64,000 nucleotides of DNA from Streptomyces cellostaticus (GTDB lineage Bacteria; Actinomycetota; Actinomycetes; Streptomycetales; Streptomycetaceae): positions 1-64,000 of the forward strand of contig NZ_JALLIN010000009.1 of NCBI RefSeq assembly GCF_023630175.1, in the 5' to 3' direction. Under the pieces are notes generated by a model. It did no database searches, was not told the DNA's origin, and was given only the letters and a program-made list of their open reading frames with translations. Numbering within the stretch: the first letter of the stretch is position 1; each line of letters starts with the position of its first letter. This document shows positions 54,034 to 62,971 of this stretch, piece after piece. The position numbers were made by a program, and so were the translations under genes.

Positions 54034-54168
54034 GCGCGTGCCTGCCTTCGCTGCTCACGGGGGGTGGGGTGAGGCAGCACGCTAGCGAGCCGGAAACGGG
54101 CAAACGGGCCTATGGGGACGTCCGCCGCAGTCCTTAGGGTGCGCTTAAGGAAGGGATCGGGGACGGTT

Positions 54169-54184
54169 AAAGGTCGAGACCAAT
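54169..54184 (-). promoter_or_regulatory. DasR-like site upstream of the chitinase gene
   Basis: Read on the plus strand AAAGGTCGAGACCAAT keeps the core GGTCnAGACC of the dre consensus (12 of 16 positions). On the minus strand TGGTCTCGACCT is one base from the chitinase promoter element TGGTCTAGACCT. Only one copy of that element is seen, whereas many chitinase promoters have two. Confidence 0.65.
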
Positions 54185-54208
54185 CCGTGGTCCGGTGCGA
54201 ACGGAGCG

Positions 54209-55585
54209 TCAGCGGGCGCCCGCCGTCCGCCGGCGTGCGCGCACACTCCCGCGGTGCACCCGGCCGGCCGGCTTGCGTCCGTCGAGCTGGAACCAGATCC
54301 GGACTTCGGTCCCGCCCAGCACGGAGGAGCCGATGCGCACGTCACCGCCGGTGGCCTCGGCGAGGCGCCGCACGATGTCCAGGCCGAGCCCGGTCGAGCC
54401 GGCGCTGCCGGAGCCGCGGCCGCGGGCCATCGCCGCGTCGGGGTCGGGTATGCCGGGGCCCGCGTCGGAGACCAGCACGATCACCGCGTCCTCCGCGTTG
54501 TGCACGTCGACCGCGAAGGCGGTGCCCTCGGCCGTGTGCCGGAAGACATTGCCGAGCAGCGCGTCGAGGGCGGCGGCCAGATCGGCGCGGGCCACGGGTA
54601 TGCGCACCGGCCGCTCGACCCCGGCCACCCGCCACTTGCGGCCCTCGTCCTCGGCGAGCGCGGACCAGAACTCCATCCGCTCGCGCACCACTTCGGCCGC
54701 GTCGCAGCCGGCGCCGGGACCGGCGGCCACCGTCTGCGGCTTGGCCTCCCGGGCGGTGCGGATGATGGTGTCGACCTCTCCCTCCAGTTGGGCGACGGCC
54801 GTCCGAGTCTGCTCGGCGGCGGGCCCGGCGCCGAGGGAGGCCGCGTTCAGCCGCAGCACGGTCAGCGGGGTGCGCAGCCGGTGCGACAGGTCGGCCGCCA
54901 GCTCGCGCTCGTTGGCCAGCAGTTGCACGACCTGGTCGGCCATGGAGTTGAACGCGACGGCGGCGAGCCGCAGTTCGGTCGGCCCGTCCTCCGGCACCCG
55001 GGCGCCCAGCTTGCCCTCACCCAGTTCGCGCGCGCCCTCGACCAGCCGTTGCGCGGGCCGCACCATGCGCACCCCGAGCCGGTCGGCGACCGCGACCGAG
55101 CCGACGATCAGCGCCAGACCGACCGCGGCGAGCACCGCCCAGGCCGTGCCGACGCCGTTGCTCATCTCGGACTCGGGCACGTACACCTCGACGACCGCGA
55201 TCGCGCCGGAGCCGAGCGCGACCGGCTGCAGCAGCGTGGAGCCGCCGGAGACGGAGGTGGTGGAGGCGCGGCCCAGTTTCCGTACGGCCGCGATGTCCTT
55301 GCCGGCTGCGCGCCGCCGGCCGAGGTCGAGCGCTCCGCGGCCGTCGGCGGCGGGCAGGTGCACGGCCATCCCGGAGTCGGCGCCGGCCGAGGCCACGACC
55401 CGTTCCAACTGGTCCCGGTCGGTGGTGATGGACAGTGCCGGGGCGACCGCGGCGGCCTCCCGCTCGGCGTTGGAGAACGCGCGGTCGCGGGCCATCTCCT
55501 TCACCACCAGCCCGAGCGGCACGGCGAAGGCGACCACGACCATGGTGGTGACCGCGAGGCACACCTTGACCAGAGCCCATCTCAT
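54209..55585 (-). CDS. Sensor histidine kinase
   Basis: The 458-residue kinase has an N-terminal TM segment (VCLAVTTMVVVAFAVPLGLVV) and an extracellular sensing region (about 35-165). A second TM (GTAWAVLAAVGLALIVGSVAV), a HAMP domain, the phospho-acceptor motif DLSHRLRTPL and a HATPase domain with DAGPGIPD and GSAGSTGLGLDIVRRL follow. The signal is unknown. Its start overlaps the stop of the response-regulator gene (ATGA), so the pair is translationally coupled. Confidence 0.93.
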   Translation of the reverse strand: MRWALVKVCLAVTTMVVVAFAVPLGLVVKEMARDRAFSNAEREAAAVAPALSITTDRDQLERVVASAGADSGMAVHLPAADGRGALDLGRRRAAGKDIAAVRKLGRASTTSVSGGSTLLQPVALGSGAIAVVEVYVPESEMSNGVGTAWAVLAAVGLALIVGSVAVADRLGVRMVRPAQRLVEGARELGEGKLGARVPEDGPTELRLAAVAFNSMADQVVQLLANERELAADLSHRLRTPLTVLRLNAASLGAGPAAEQTRTAVAQLEGEVDTIIRTAREAKPQTVAAGPGAGCDAAEVVRERMEFWSALAEDEGRKWRVAGVERPVRIPVARADLAAALDALLGNVFRHTAEGTAFAVDVHNAEDAVIVLVSDAGPGIPDPDAAMARGRGSGSAGSTGLGLDIVRRLAEATGGDVRIGSSVLGGTEVRIWFQLDGRKPAGRVHRGSVRARRRTAGAR

Positions 55586-56289
55586 CGCGGCGGCTCCCCT
55601 CCCCCGGGCGGCTCCAGCTTGACGCCGACGCCCCGGAGGGTGTGCAGATAGCGCGGGCGGGCCGCGGTCTCCCCCAGTTTCCGGCGCAGCCAGGACAGAT
55701 GGACGTCGATCGTCTGGTCGTCGCCGTAGGACTGCTGCCAGACCTCGGCGAGGAGCTCCCTGCGGGCCACGACGACTCCGGGGCGGCCGGCGAGGAAGGC
55801 GAGCAGGTCGAACTCACGGCGGGTCAGGTCGAGCCGGACGCCGTCCAGTTCGGCCTGGCGGCGCTGCGGGTCGACGGTGAGCCCGCCGACCCGCAGGACG
55901 CTGGAGGGCGGCGCCTCCGGGCCGGTGGCCCGGGCCCGGCGCAGCACGGCAGCCATCCGGGCCGACAGGTGCTCGACCGAGAACGGCTTGGTCAGGTAGT
56001 CGTCCGCCCCCGCGTTGAGCAGCCGGACGATCTCCGTCTCGTCGTCCCGCGCGGTGGCGATGATGACGGGCACGTCCGTGATGCCGCGCAGCATCTTCAG
56101 GGCCTCGGAGCCGTCCAGGTCGGGCAGCCCGAGGTCCAGGACGACCACGTCGAAACGGATGTGGGCGACCTCGCGCAGCGCCTCCAGTGCCGTACCCACG
56201 CTGCGCACGGTGTGCGCGGCGTCGGTCAGATGCCGGATGAGCGCCGAGCGTACGAACTGGTCGTCCTCCACCACGAGCACACTTGCCAT
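55582..56289 (-). CDS. OmpR-family response regulator
   Basis: The 235-residue protein has a receiver domain (ASVLVVEDDQFVRSALIRHL; phospho-Asp in VVVLDLGLPD; conserved Lys in LTKPFS) and a C-terminal winged helix (DLTRREFDLLAFLAGRPGVVVARRELLAEVW; QTIDVHLSWLRRKLGE). It should bind promoters when phosphorylated by the kinase encoded downstream. The ATG at 56289 lacks a strong ribosome binding site. Divergent from a membrane-anchored protein gene, which may be a target. No role is known from sequence. Confidence 0.93.
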   Translation of the reverse strand: MASVLVVEDDQFVRSALIRHLTDAAHTVRSVGTALEALREVAHIRFDVVVLDLGLPDLDGSEALKMLRGITDVPVIIATARDDETEIVRLLNAGADDYLTKPFSVEHLSARMAAVLRRARATGPEAPPSSVLRVGGLTVDPQRRQAELDGVRLDLTRREFDLLAFLAGRPGVVVARRELLAEVWQQSYGDDQTIDVHLSWLRRKLGETAARPRYLHTLRGVGVKLEPPGGGEPPR

Positions 56290-56388
56290 GCGCCGCACCG
56301 TACGCCATGCGGCCGACGCCGGCGGCCCGCCTGTGGACAACCCGGGGCGGGTGCGCGCCCCGGCGCCCCTGGGGCAGTATGGCCCGCG

Positions 56389-56913
56389 ATGCGCAGAGGA
56401 CTCGTACACGTACTGGCCTGGCTGCTCGCCACGGGCGCGGCGGTCACGTTGTCGTGGTGGGGCGTGCACACGGTCATGGCCGGCACGGCGTACGACCCGC
56501 CGCGCGCCCTGCCGATCGCGGCGGCCGACACCACCGGGCGGCGCACCGAGCCGGCCGGGTCGCCGTCCGCGCGGCCGACCCGGGCGAGGAGACCGTCGGC
56601 CGAACCGTCGGCCCGCACGCCCTCCCGGACCCCGTCCCGTACCGCGGGCGCCTCCCCGTCCGCCTCCGCCACCGCCGCTCCCACGGCCTCCGGCCGGGTC
56701 AAGGCCTACGACACCGCCGGCGGCCGGGCGGTCTTCGACCTGGGCACGGCCGACGCGACACTCGTCTCGGCGACCCCGGGCACCGGCTGGTCGATGCAGG
56801 TGTGGAAGACGGAGAGCTGGATCCGGGTGGAGTTCGGCCGGGACGCCGACCGGGTGTCGGTGTTCTGCACCTGGCACGACGGCCCACCGCGCGTCGAAGT
56901 GGGCACCTACTGA
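56389..56913 (+). CDS. Membrane-anchored hypothetical protein with Ser/Pro/Arg-rich stalk
   Basis: The 174-residue product has an N-terminal TM or signal anchor (LVHVLAWLLATGAAVTLSWWGVHTVMAG) and a Pro/Arg/Ser/Thr-rich stalk (about 40-105). A C-terminal globular segment of about 70 residues (VKAYDTAGGRAVFDLG to VSVFCTWHDGPPRVEVGTY) follows. It should face the cell exterior. I recognise no family. It is divergent from the two-component system and could be its sensor partner or target. Confidence 0.75.
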   Translation: MRRGLVHVLAWLLATGAAVTLSWWGVHTVMAGTAYDPPRALPIAAADTTGRRTEPAGSPSARPTRARRPSAEPSARTPSRTPSRTAGASPSASATAAPTASGRVKAYDTAGGRAVFDLGTADATLVSATPGTGWSMQVWKTESWIRVEFGRDADRVSVFCTWHDGPPRVEVGTY

Positions 56914-56932
56914 CGGCCCGTGGCCGACGCGG

Positions 56933-57802
56933 TCACTGGAAGACCGAGGGCGGCGGAGCCGGGGAGGCCACCGCCGCCGCGTCCGTGACGGGGGCGGCGC
57001 CGCCGGTGAAGTCGGCGAGCTGCTTGCCGTGTTCGACCCGGGCGGGGTGCGGGTCGGAGGCGGCGCGGCGGGTGAGTTCGGCGAGCGGCAGCGCGAGCCC
57101 GGAAGCGACCAGGACGGCGTTGCCGAAGCGCCTGCCGCGCAGCACCGCCGGGTCGGCGACCAGCGCGAGTTCCGGGAAGCGGGCCGCGACGGTGGCTATC
57201 TGGCCGCGCAGATGGGCGAGCGGCGGTCCGTCGGCGATGTTGGCGGCGTAGACACCGGAGGGCTTCAGGGCCCGGCGGACCTCGTCCAGGAACTCCGTGG
57301 AGGTGAGGTGGGCCGGGGTGCGGGCGCCGCTGAAGACGTCGGCGATGATCAGGTCGGCCCAGCCGTCCGGGACCTTGGCCAGGCCCTCGCGGGCGTCCGT
57401 CGACCGCACCCTTATCCGCGCGTTCGGATCCAACGGGAGTTCTCGCCGGACCAGTTGGACGAGGGCCGCGTCCCGCTCGACGACCTGCTGGGTGGAGCGC
57501 GGCCGGGTGGCGGCGACGTAGCGGGCGAGCGTGAGCGCGCCACCGCCGAGGTGCACGACCCGCACCGGCCGGCCGGGCGGCGCGGCGAGGTCGATGACGT
57601 GGCCGAGCCGGCGCTGGTACTCGAAGGAGAGGTACGCGGGGTCGTCCGGGTCCACGTGCGACTGGGGCGCCCCGTCGATCAGCAGCGTCCGGGCGCGGGG
57701 GCGGTCGGGGTCGGGCACGAGCTGCGCGAGCCCGCCGTCGACGGTCTCCGTGACGGCCTGCGCTCCGGCCGGCCCGCGCCGGTTGTTCCTCGATCTGCCC
57801 AC
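56933..57802 (-). CDS. Spermidine synthase-like methyltransferase-fold protein
   Basis: The 289-residue Rossmann-fold protein resembles the spermine/spermidine synthase family: VRVVHLGGGALTLARYVAATRP (cofactor loop), VVERDAALVQLVRRELPL and DLIIADVFSGARTPAHLTSTEFL. The polyamine-binding Asp pair is partly kept (ADVFSG), so it could be an aminopropyltransferase or an unrelated methyltransferase; several Streptomyces paralogues exist. The start is a GTG with no strong signal. It converges on the membrane-anchored protein gene and is followed (minus strand) by nothing further. Confidence 0.8.
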   Translation of the reverse strand: MGRSRNNRRGPAGAQAVTETVDGGLAQLVPDPDRPRARTLLIDGAPQSHVDPDDPAYLSFEYQRRLGHVIDLAAPPGRPVRVVHLGGGALTLARYVAATRPRSTQQVVERDAALVQLVRRELPLDPNARIRVRSTDAREGLAKVPDGWADLIIADVFSGARTPAHLTSTEFLDEVRRALKPSGVYAANIADGPPLAHLRGQIATVAARFPELALVADPAVLRGRRFGNAVLVASGLALPLAELTRRAASDPHPARVEHGKQLADFTGGAAPVTDAAAVASPAPPPSVFQ

Positions 57803-57836
57803 CGGTCCATTTTCGCAGGCGCCCCGGGCGGGTGCC

Positions 57837-58247
57837 TCACCGGCAGCCGTCGGCCGCCTCGATCATCCGGGCCGCCTCCCCGAGGGCCCGGCGCAGCATC
57901 GCGGGGTCGGTCGCGAGGTCCGCCCCGCCGGGCGGCAGCAGCCAGTCCGAGCCCGCCACCGGGGGCTCGGGGTTGAGCCTGAGCCCGCGTCCGTCGGTCT
58001 CCGTGCAGGTGCTGCCCGGCACGTCCCAGCAGGCGGCGGTGCCGGCGGGGACCAGGAAGCCGAGGGTGTCGCAGCCGTCGTCGTGCAGGACCGGGCCCAC
58101 GGTCTCCGGCGCGCCGCGACGGAGGATGTCGACGGCCTCCAGCCCTTGCCGGGCGGGCACCGTCACGAGTTCGCAGGGCCCGTCACCGTCCGTCGCCGAC
58201 GGTGGCGCGCCCGGTGTACAGGGATCGTTGCTCTGGCTGGTCTCCAT
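57837..58247 (-). CDS. Hypothetical protein
   Basis: The 136-residue soluble protein has five or more Cys residues, two in the first quarter, and the segment GRGLRLNPEPPVAGSDWLLPPGGADLATDPAMLRRALGEAARMIEAADGC. GGTGGAGG lies five bases before the ATG at 58247. From memory, short proteins of this type are common in Streptomyces and resemble fragments near primase/polymerase-like proteins; I would not assign a function. It ends 34 bases before the spermidine-synthase-like gene on the same strand, so co-transcription is likely. Confidence 0.7.
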   Translation of the reverse strand: METSQSNDPCTPGAPPSATDGDGPCELVTVPARQGLEAVDILRRGAPETVGPVLHDDGCDTLGFLVPAGTAACWDVPGSTCTETDGRGLRLNPEPPVAGSDWLLPPGGADLATDPAMLRRALGEAARMIEAADGCR

Positions 58248-58513
58248 GCCGGCCTCCACCACGCTGCACGTTTGCGGTCCGTGGAGTCCAACGCGCGACG
58301 GCGTCAACGGCTACGGCGCAAGTGCGCCGCAAAGGATGGCAGTTCATGGCAGATCGTGTATGAGATATCCGTTTTGTAGCTAAACACCGCGTGGCGGGTC
58401 CGGCACAGCGGGTACGTTCTTGCTCGCCGGAACCAGGGTGTCACACGGACAACTCACCCCGAATCCACCGTGGATCCGGCATGGTTCGACGGTTCGCACG
58501 AGAGGACCCGGCC

Positions 58514-59974
58514 ATGGCGTCGTCAACGCAGACCTCGTCACAGCCCGAACGGCCCGCGCGGCCGAACCTCGCCTTCCGGCGGTTGCGCGGCCGGCACTCA
58601 CCGGCCGAGTTCGCGGCGCTGGTGCGCCGGGCGGCGCGCGAGATCGGCGAGCGGGTGAGCTGTGACGCGCGCTACATCGGCAGGGTCGAGGCGGGTGAGA
58701 TCCGCTGCCCGAACTACGCGTACGAGCGGGTGTTCCTGCACATGTTCCCCGGCCGCACGCTCACCGAGCTGGGCTTCGCGCCGCGCTCCTCGGTCCGCGG
58801 GCGGGCGGCGCGAGCGGCCGCGGGGGCACCCCCGGCGTCCGGTGGCGCTGAGACGCGCGGGGCACCTGAGCCGTATGACACGCAGGACCCGTACGACCCG
58901 CACGAGCCGTACGAGAACGACCCCCGGAACCACGAGGAGAGCGACGTGCTGCGTCGCGCATTCATGACCGGCGGAGGCGCCACGGTGGCCGCCGCCACCC
59001 TGGGCCCACTGGGGCTCACCATCGACGCCGCGGCGGCGGTCCGGCCGCCGCGCCGCGTCGGCACCCCCGAGGCGGCCGCCCTGGAGGAGGCCGTCCGCCG
59101 CATCCGGCTGCTCGACGACCGGCACGGCGCGGACGGACTCTACCGACGCGCGGCCGCACCACTGCGCGCCGCCTACGCGCTCCTGGACGCCGGCGCGACC
59201 CGGCAGACGACCGCCGAGAGACTGCACTCGGGCGCCGGTGAACTGGCCATCTCGGTGGGCTGGCTGGCCCATGACTCCGGCCGCTTCGACGACGCCCGCT
59301 CGCACTACGCGGAGGCGCTGGCCACCGCCCGGATGACCGGGGACCCGGCCCTGGAGGCGCACGCCTTCTGCAACACCGCGTTCCTGGCCCGCGACGCCGG
59401 CCGCCCCCGGGAGGCGGTACGCGCCGCCCAGGCCGCGCGCCGCGCCGCCGCCCCCCTGGGCTCGCCCCGGCTGCTGTCCCTGCTCGCGCTGCGCGAGGCG
59501 GGCGGCTGGGCGGGGCTCGCCGACCGCACCGGCTGCGAACAGGCGCTGGCCCGGGCGCAGGCCCTCTTCGCGCGTGGCCACTCGGACGCCGACCCCGAGT
59601 GGATGAGCTTCTACGGGGAGGCCGAGCTGGAGGGACTGGAGGCGCAGTGCTGGTCGACGCTGGGCGACTGGCGGCGCGCGTCCCGGCACGCCCGCCGGGC
59701 GGCCCACCTCCAGGACCCCCATTTCACCCGCAACACCGCCCTCTACACCGCCGAACTGGCCGACGACCTGGCCCGTGAGGGCCGCCCCGACGAGGCGGCG
59801 GCGGCCGGCCTGCGCGTCCTGGACCTGCTCACCCAGGTCCAGTCCTCCCGCGTCCAGACCATGCTGTCGGGCACCGCCCGGGTCCTGCTCCCCCACCGCC
59901 GCGCCTCGGGCGTCTCCGACTTCCTGGACCGCCACGCCTCGACCCCCCGGGCGGGCCGGGGGCAGACCCCCTGA
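58514..59974 (+). CDS. NsdA-like HTH/TPR regulator
   Basis: The 486-residue protein has an N-terminal XRE-like segment (SPAEFAALVRRAAREIGERVSCDARYIGRVEAGEIRCPNYAYERVFLHMFPG), a Pro/Glu/Asp-rich spacer of repeated DPYDPHEPY motifs (about 110-145), and a C-terminal array of TPR-like helices. The opening matches the Streptomyces NsdA group, negative regulators of sporulation and antibiotic production. An internal Tat-like hydrophobic stretch (RRAFMTGGGATVAAATLG) is present but not N-terminal. GAGAGGA lies seven bases before the ATG. NsdA itself lies elsewhere in S. coelicolor, so this is a paralogue. Confidence 0.8.
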   Translation: MASSTQTSSQPERPARPNLAFRRLRGRHSPAEFAALVRRAAREIGERVSCDARYIGRVEAGEIRCPNYAYERVFLHMFPGRTLTELGFAPRSSVRGRAARAAAGAPPASGGAETRGAPEPYDTQDPYDPHEPYENDPRNHEESDVLRRAFMTGGGATVAAATLGPLGLTIDAAAAVRPPRRVGTPEAAALEEAVRRIRLLDDRHGADGLYRRAAAPLRAAYALLDAGATRQTTAERLHSGAGELAISVGWLAHDSGRFDDARSHYAEALATARMTGDPALEAHAFCNTAFLARDAGRPREAVRAAQAARRAAAPLGSPRLLSLLALREAGGWAGLADRTGCEQALARAQALFARGHSDADPEWMSFYGEAELEGLEAQCWSTLGDWRRASRHARRAAHLQDPHFTRNTALYTAELADDLAREGRPDEAAAAGLRVLDLLTQVQSSRVQTMLSGTARVLLPHRRASGVSDFLDRHASTPRAGRGQTP

Positions 59975-60123
59975 CCACGGCCCGGCCGCCCCTGGCACCG
60001 GGCACGACGTGCCCGCCGCCACCGCCCCGCGCGCCGGGGGCGGCACGGGCGGGCGCGGAGCCACCGGGGCGGGCGGAGACGTCTCCGCCCGGCGCCGGAC
60101 GCCCGGAGCGTCGCCGGGCACCG

Positions 60124-60720
60124 TCACCCCACCAGGTGCCCCACGTCGTTCCAGCTCTCGACGGCCGGCTCCCCGTAGGCCCACCCCAGCACCGACAGCG
60201 AGGTCGGATTGAGCCGTATCCGCCCCGCGAAGGCCAGCGGCAGCCCCAGCCACCGCGCCCCGATCGACCGCAGGATGTGCCCGTGCGCGAACACCAGCAC
60301 ATCGCGGTCCGCCGACCGCGCCCACGCCACCACCTCGTCCGCCCGCGCGGTGACCTCGGCGAGGCCCTCCCCCTCGGGCACCCCGTCCCGCCAGATCAGC
60401 CACCCGGGCCGGCCGGCCTGGATCTCGGCGGGGGTCATGCCCTCGTAGGCGCCGTAGTCCCACTCCACGAGCGTGTCCCAGACGGCCGCCCGCTCGCCGA
60501 ATCCGGCCAGTTCGCACGTCTCACGCGCCCGTACCAGCGGACTGGTCCGCACCTCCGCGGCCGGCAGCCCGTCCAGCGGCGCGCGGTGCAGCCGCTCGCC
60601 GAGCAGCTTGGCCCCGCGCCGCCCCTCCTCCAGGAGGGGTACGTCGGTCCTGCCGGTGTGCTTGCCGGACAGCGACCACTGCGTCTGTCCGTGCCGGGCC
60701 AGCAGGATGCGCGGTGCCAT
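60124..60720 (-). CDS. Histidine phosphatase (phosphoglycerate mutase-like)
   Basis: The 198-residue protein has the catalytic LARHGQT at residues 8-13, the Arg of SPLVRARET, the Glu in [10 protein letters not shown] and the second His of [11 protein letters not shown]. It is a cofactor-independent-type histidine phosphatase acting on small phosphate esters; CobC/GpmB-like. It is monocistronic, and the substrate is not evident. Confidence 0.9.
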   Translation of the reverse strand: MAPRILLARHGQTQWSLSGKHTGRTDVPLLEEGRRGAKLLGERLHRAPLDGLPAAEVRTSPLVRARETCELAGFGERAAVWDTLVEWDYGAYEGMTPAEIQAGRPGWLIWRDGVPEGEGLAEVTARADEVVAWARSADRDVLVFAHGHILRSIGARWLGLPLAFAGRIRLNPTSLSVLGWAYGEPAVESWNDVGHLVG

Positions 60721-60933
60721 GGGAGACCTTTCGGGGACGGGTGGAACAGCTCTTGGGCATCTCGGGCGGAAGACGCGCTACTCCTCCATCATCGCTCAGC
60801 CGGGGCAGGGGCAACCCGGCGGGCGGGGCCGGCGTCTTTGAGGGACGGAGCGCCCGCGTGGCCGGGATGCGGACGCCGTAAAGTGGCACGGCGCCGCCGT
60901 GGCGCGCCGCAGCAGAAGGGGGAGGGCGATCGG

Positions 60934-61878
60934 ATGCCGCAGACCGACACACCGGGCACCGAGGTGACCCAGCGGGCCCGGCTGCGGTGGTGGACCGAAC
61001 TGCCCCTGATCCTGCTGGTCTACGGCTGCTACTCGGCCGGCCGCCTGCTCGCCCGGGGCGACGTCTCCTCCGCCGTCGACCACGGCCTGGCGATCCTGCG
61101 CCTCGAGAAGGCCCTGAACCTGAACGCCGAGCACCCGCTCAACCGGCTGTTCACCCGCGAACCGTGGCTCGGCATACCCGCGGACTTCTGGTACGCCTCA
61201 CTGCACTACGTCGTCACTCCGGCCATCCTCGTCTGGCTGTTCCGGGCCCGCACCGAGCACTACCGGGCGGCCCGGACCTGGCTGATGGCGTCCACGTTCA
61301 TCGGCCTGATCGGCTTCACCCTGCTGCCCACCTGCCCGCCGCGGCTGCTCTCCCCGGGCCACGGCTTCGTCGACACGATGGCCCACTACAGCGCGTACGG
61401 CTGGTGGGGCGGCGAGGCCAGCGCGCCGCGCGGCATGGGCGGCCTGACCAACCAGTACGCGGCGATGCCGAGTCTGCACGTCGGCTGGGCCCTGTGGTGC
61501 GGGGTCATGCTCTGGCGGTACGGCGGCACCCGCCTCACCAGGGTCCTCGCCGTCGCCTACCCGGTGCTGACCGCCCTCGTGGTCATGGGCACCGCCAACC
61601 ACTACCTGCTCGACGCGGTCGCGGGCGTCGCCGTGATGGGCCTGTGCCTGCTGCTGACACCGCGGTTGACGCGGGCCGCCGACCTGCTCCGGGTCCGCTT
61701 CGCCGCCCGGGCGCCGCGGGCCGCGGCGCCCGCCGGTTCCCCGGTTGTCGGTGGCGGATGCCAGACTTCCGCGGGTGAGCGAATTCCACGGCAGCGCGAG
61801 TCGCAGCCCGCTTCCGCCGCCGAGCCGGACGCCTCCCCCAGCGACGCGGGCGAAGGGGCTCCGGCAGCGGCTCGCTGA
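60934..61878 (+). CDS. PAP2-family membrane phosphatase/transferase (inositol phosphoceramide synthase-like)
   Basis: The 314-residue protein has several TM segments and the PAP2/AUR1 active-site elements PSLHVGWALW and GTANHYLLDAVAG (His plus Asp). Such proteins remove or transfer phosphate in lipid metabolism. GGGGGAGGG lies seven bases before the ATG. After the last TM near residue 255, a disordered tail of about 60 residues overlaps the next gene's start by 104 bases, so one of the two ends may be mis-set or translated inefficiently. Confidence 0.85.
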   Translation: MPQTDTPGTEVTQRARLRWWTELPLILLVYGCYSAGRLLARGDVSSAVDHGLAILRLEKALNLNAEHPLNRLFTREPWLGIPADFWYASLHYVVTPAILVWLFRARTEHYRAARTWLMASTFIGLIGFTLLPTCPPRLLSPGHGFVDTMAHYSAYGWWGGEASAPRGMGGLTNQYAAMPSLHVGWALWCGVMLWRYGGTRLTRVLAVAYPVLTALVVMGTANHYLLDAVAGVAVMGLCLLLTPRLTRAADLLRVRFAARAPRAAAPAGSPVVGGGCQTSAGERIPRQRESQPASAAEPDASPSDAGEGAPAAAR

Positions 61879-62971
61879 GCTGCGCGGTCCCGACGTACCG
61901 GCCAGGGCCCTGGACGCGCGCGCCCTCGCGGCGCTGGCCGCGAACCCGGGCTGCCGCAGACGGGCGATCCTGGACGGCGCGGGGGTGGACAAGGCGGCAC
62001 TGGCGGACAGGCTGGGGGCGCCGTCCGGGTTCGGTCAGTCGCAGTTCGCGCTGACCCGGGGCAACGCGTTCGAGGCGAGGGTGAAGGCCGACGGCGGCGC
62101 GGAGCTGCTGCGGCTGGTCCACTCGCGGCTCGACCCGGGCGCCGAGCCGCCCGCCGGAGCCCCGGTTCCCGATCTCCGCGCGCACGGCCCCGAGGGGCGG
62201 ACGGCCCGTACGGCGCTGGCGCTGCGCGAGGCCGTGGAGAAGGGCGGCTGGACGCTGCTGGACCACCCGATGCTGGCGCTGGACGTGGCGGGCTCGCCCG
62301 CCTTCCTGGAGCCGGACGCGGTGGTCGTCCACCCGGACGGGAGCTGGACGGTCGTGGAGATCAAGTCCTTCCCGATGCTGGACGGCTCGGCCGACCCGGC
62401 GAAGGTCGGCGCCGCCGCCCGGCAGTCGGCGGTGTACGTCCTGGCCCTGGAGGACGTCGCCGCCCGGCTCGAGCCGGCCCCGCCGGTGCGGCACCGGGTG
62501 CTGCTGGTCTGCCCCAGAGACTTCTCCAACCTGCCCACCGCCTCCGCCGTCGACGTGCGCAAGCAGCGCGCGGTCACCGCCCGGCAGCTCGCCCGGCTGA
62601 CCCGTGTCGAGGACATCGCCGGCACGCTGCCCGAGGGCACCTGCTTCGCCCCGGACCGGCCCGCCGAAGAACTGGCGGCGGCCGTCGAGTCGGTCCCTGC
62701 CGCGTACGCGCCGGAGTGCCTCTCCGCCTGCGAACTGGCCTTCCACTGCCGTGACCGCTCCCGCGCGGACGGCGCCGTGACCGGCCTCGGCCGCCCGCTG
62801 CGGGCCGAGCTCGGCGGTCTGAACACGATCGAGGAGGTCCTCGCGGCGGCCCGCGGCGAGAGCGGCGATCCGGACGATCCGGCGGTCGCGGCCCTGCGGC
62901 GGGCGGCCGCCCTGCGCACGGAGGCGCTCGCCGGGGCGGCCGCGCGGGAGGTGGCGCCCCGGTGTCGCTGA
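61775..62971 (+). CDS. Cas4/AddB-like PD-(D/E)XK nuclease with four-cysteine cluster
   Basis: The 398-residue protein has a RecB/Cas4-type nuclease core: EPDAVVV (Asp181), VVEIK (Glu195-x-Lys197) and QSAVY (Gln217xxxTyr221). A cysteine before the core (Cys60, NPGCRRR) and three after it (Cys315, Cys319, Cys325 in ECLSACELAFHC) match the iron-sulfur 'staple' seen in Cas4 and AddB. Cys290 is extra. It probably cuts DNA as an exonuclease or end-processing enzyme. The GTG at 61775 lies inside the PAP2 gene; a later start would keep Cys60. Its 10-base overlap with the next gene indicates an operon. Cas genes are absent nearby. Confidence 0.75.
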   Translation: MSEFHGSASRSPLPPPSRTPPPATRAKGLRQRLAELRGPDVPARALDARALAALAANPGCRRRAILDGAGVDKAALADRLGAPSGFGQSQFALTRGNAFEARVKADGGAELLRLVHSRLDPGAEPPAGAPVPDLRAHGPEGRTARTALALREAVEKGGWTLLDHPMLALDVAGSPAFLEPDAVVVHPDGSWTVVEIKSFPMLDGSADPAKVGAAARQSAVYVLALEDVAARLEPAPPVRHRVLLVCPRDFSNLPTASAVDVRKQRAVTARQLARLTRVEDIAGTLPEGTCFAPDRPAEELAAAVESVPAAYAPECLSACELAFHCRDRSRADGAVTGLGRPLRAELGGLNTIEEVLAAARGESGDPDDPAVAALRRAAALRTEALAGAAAREVAPRCR

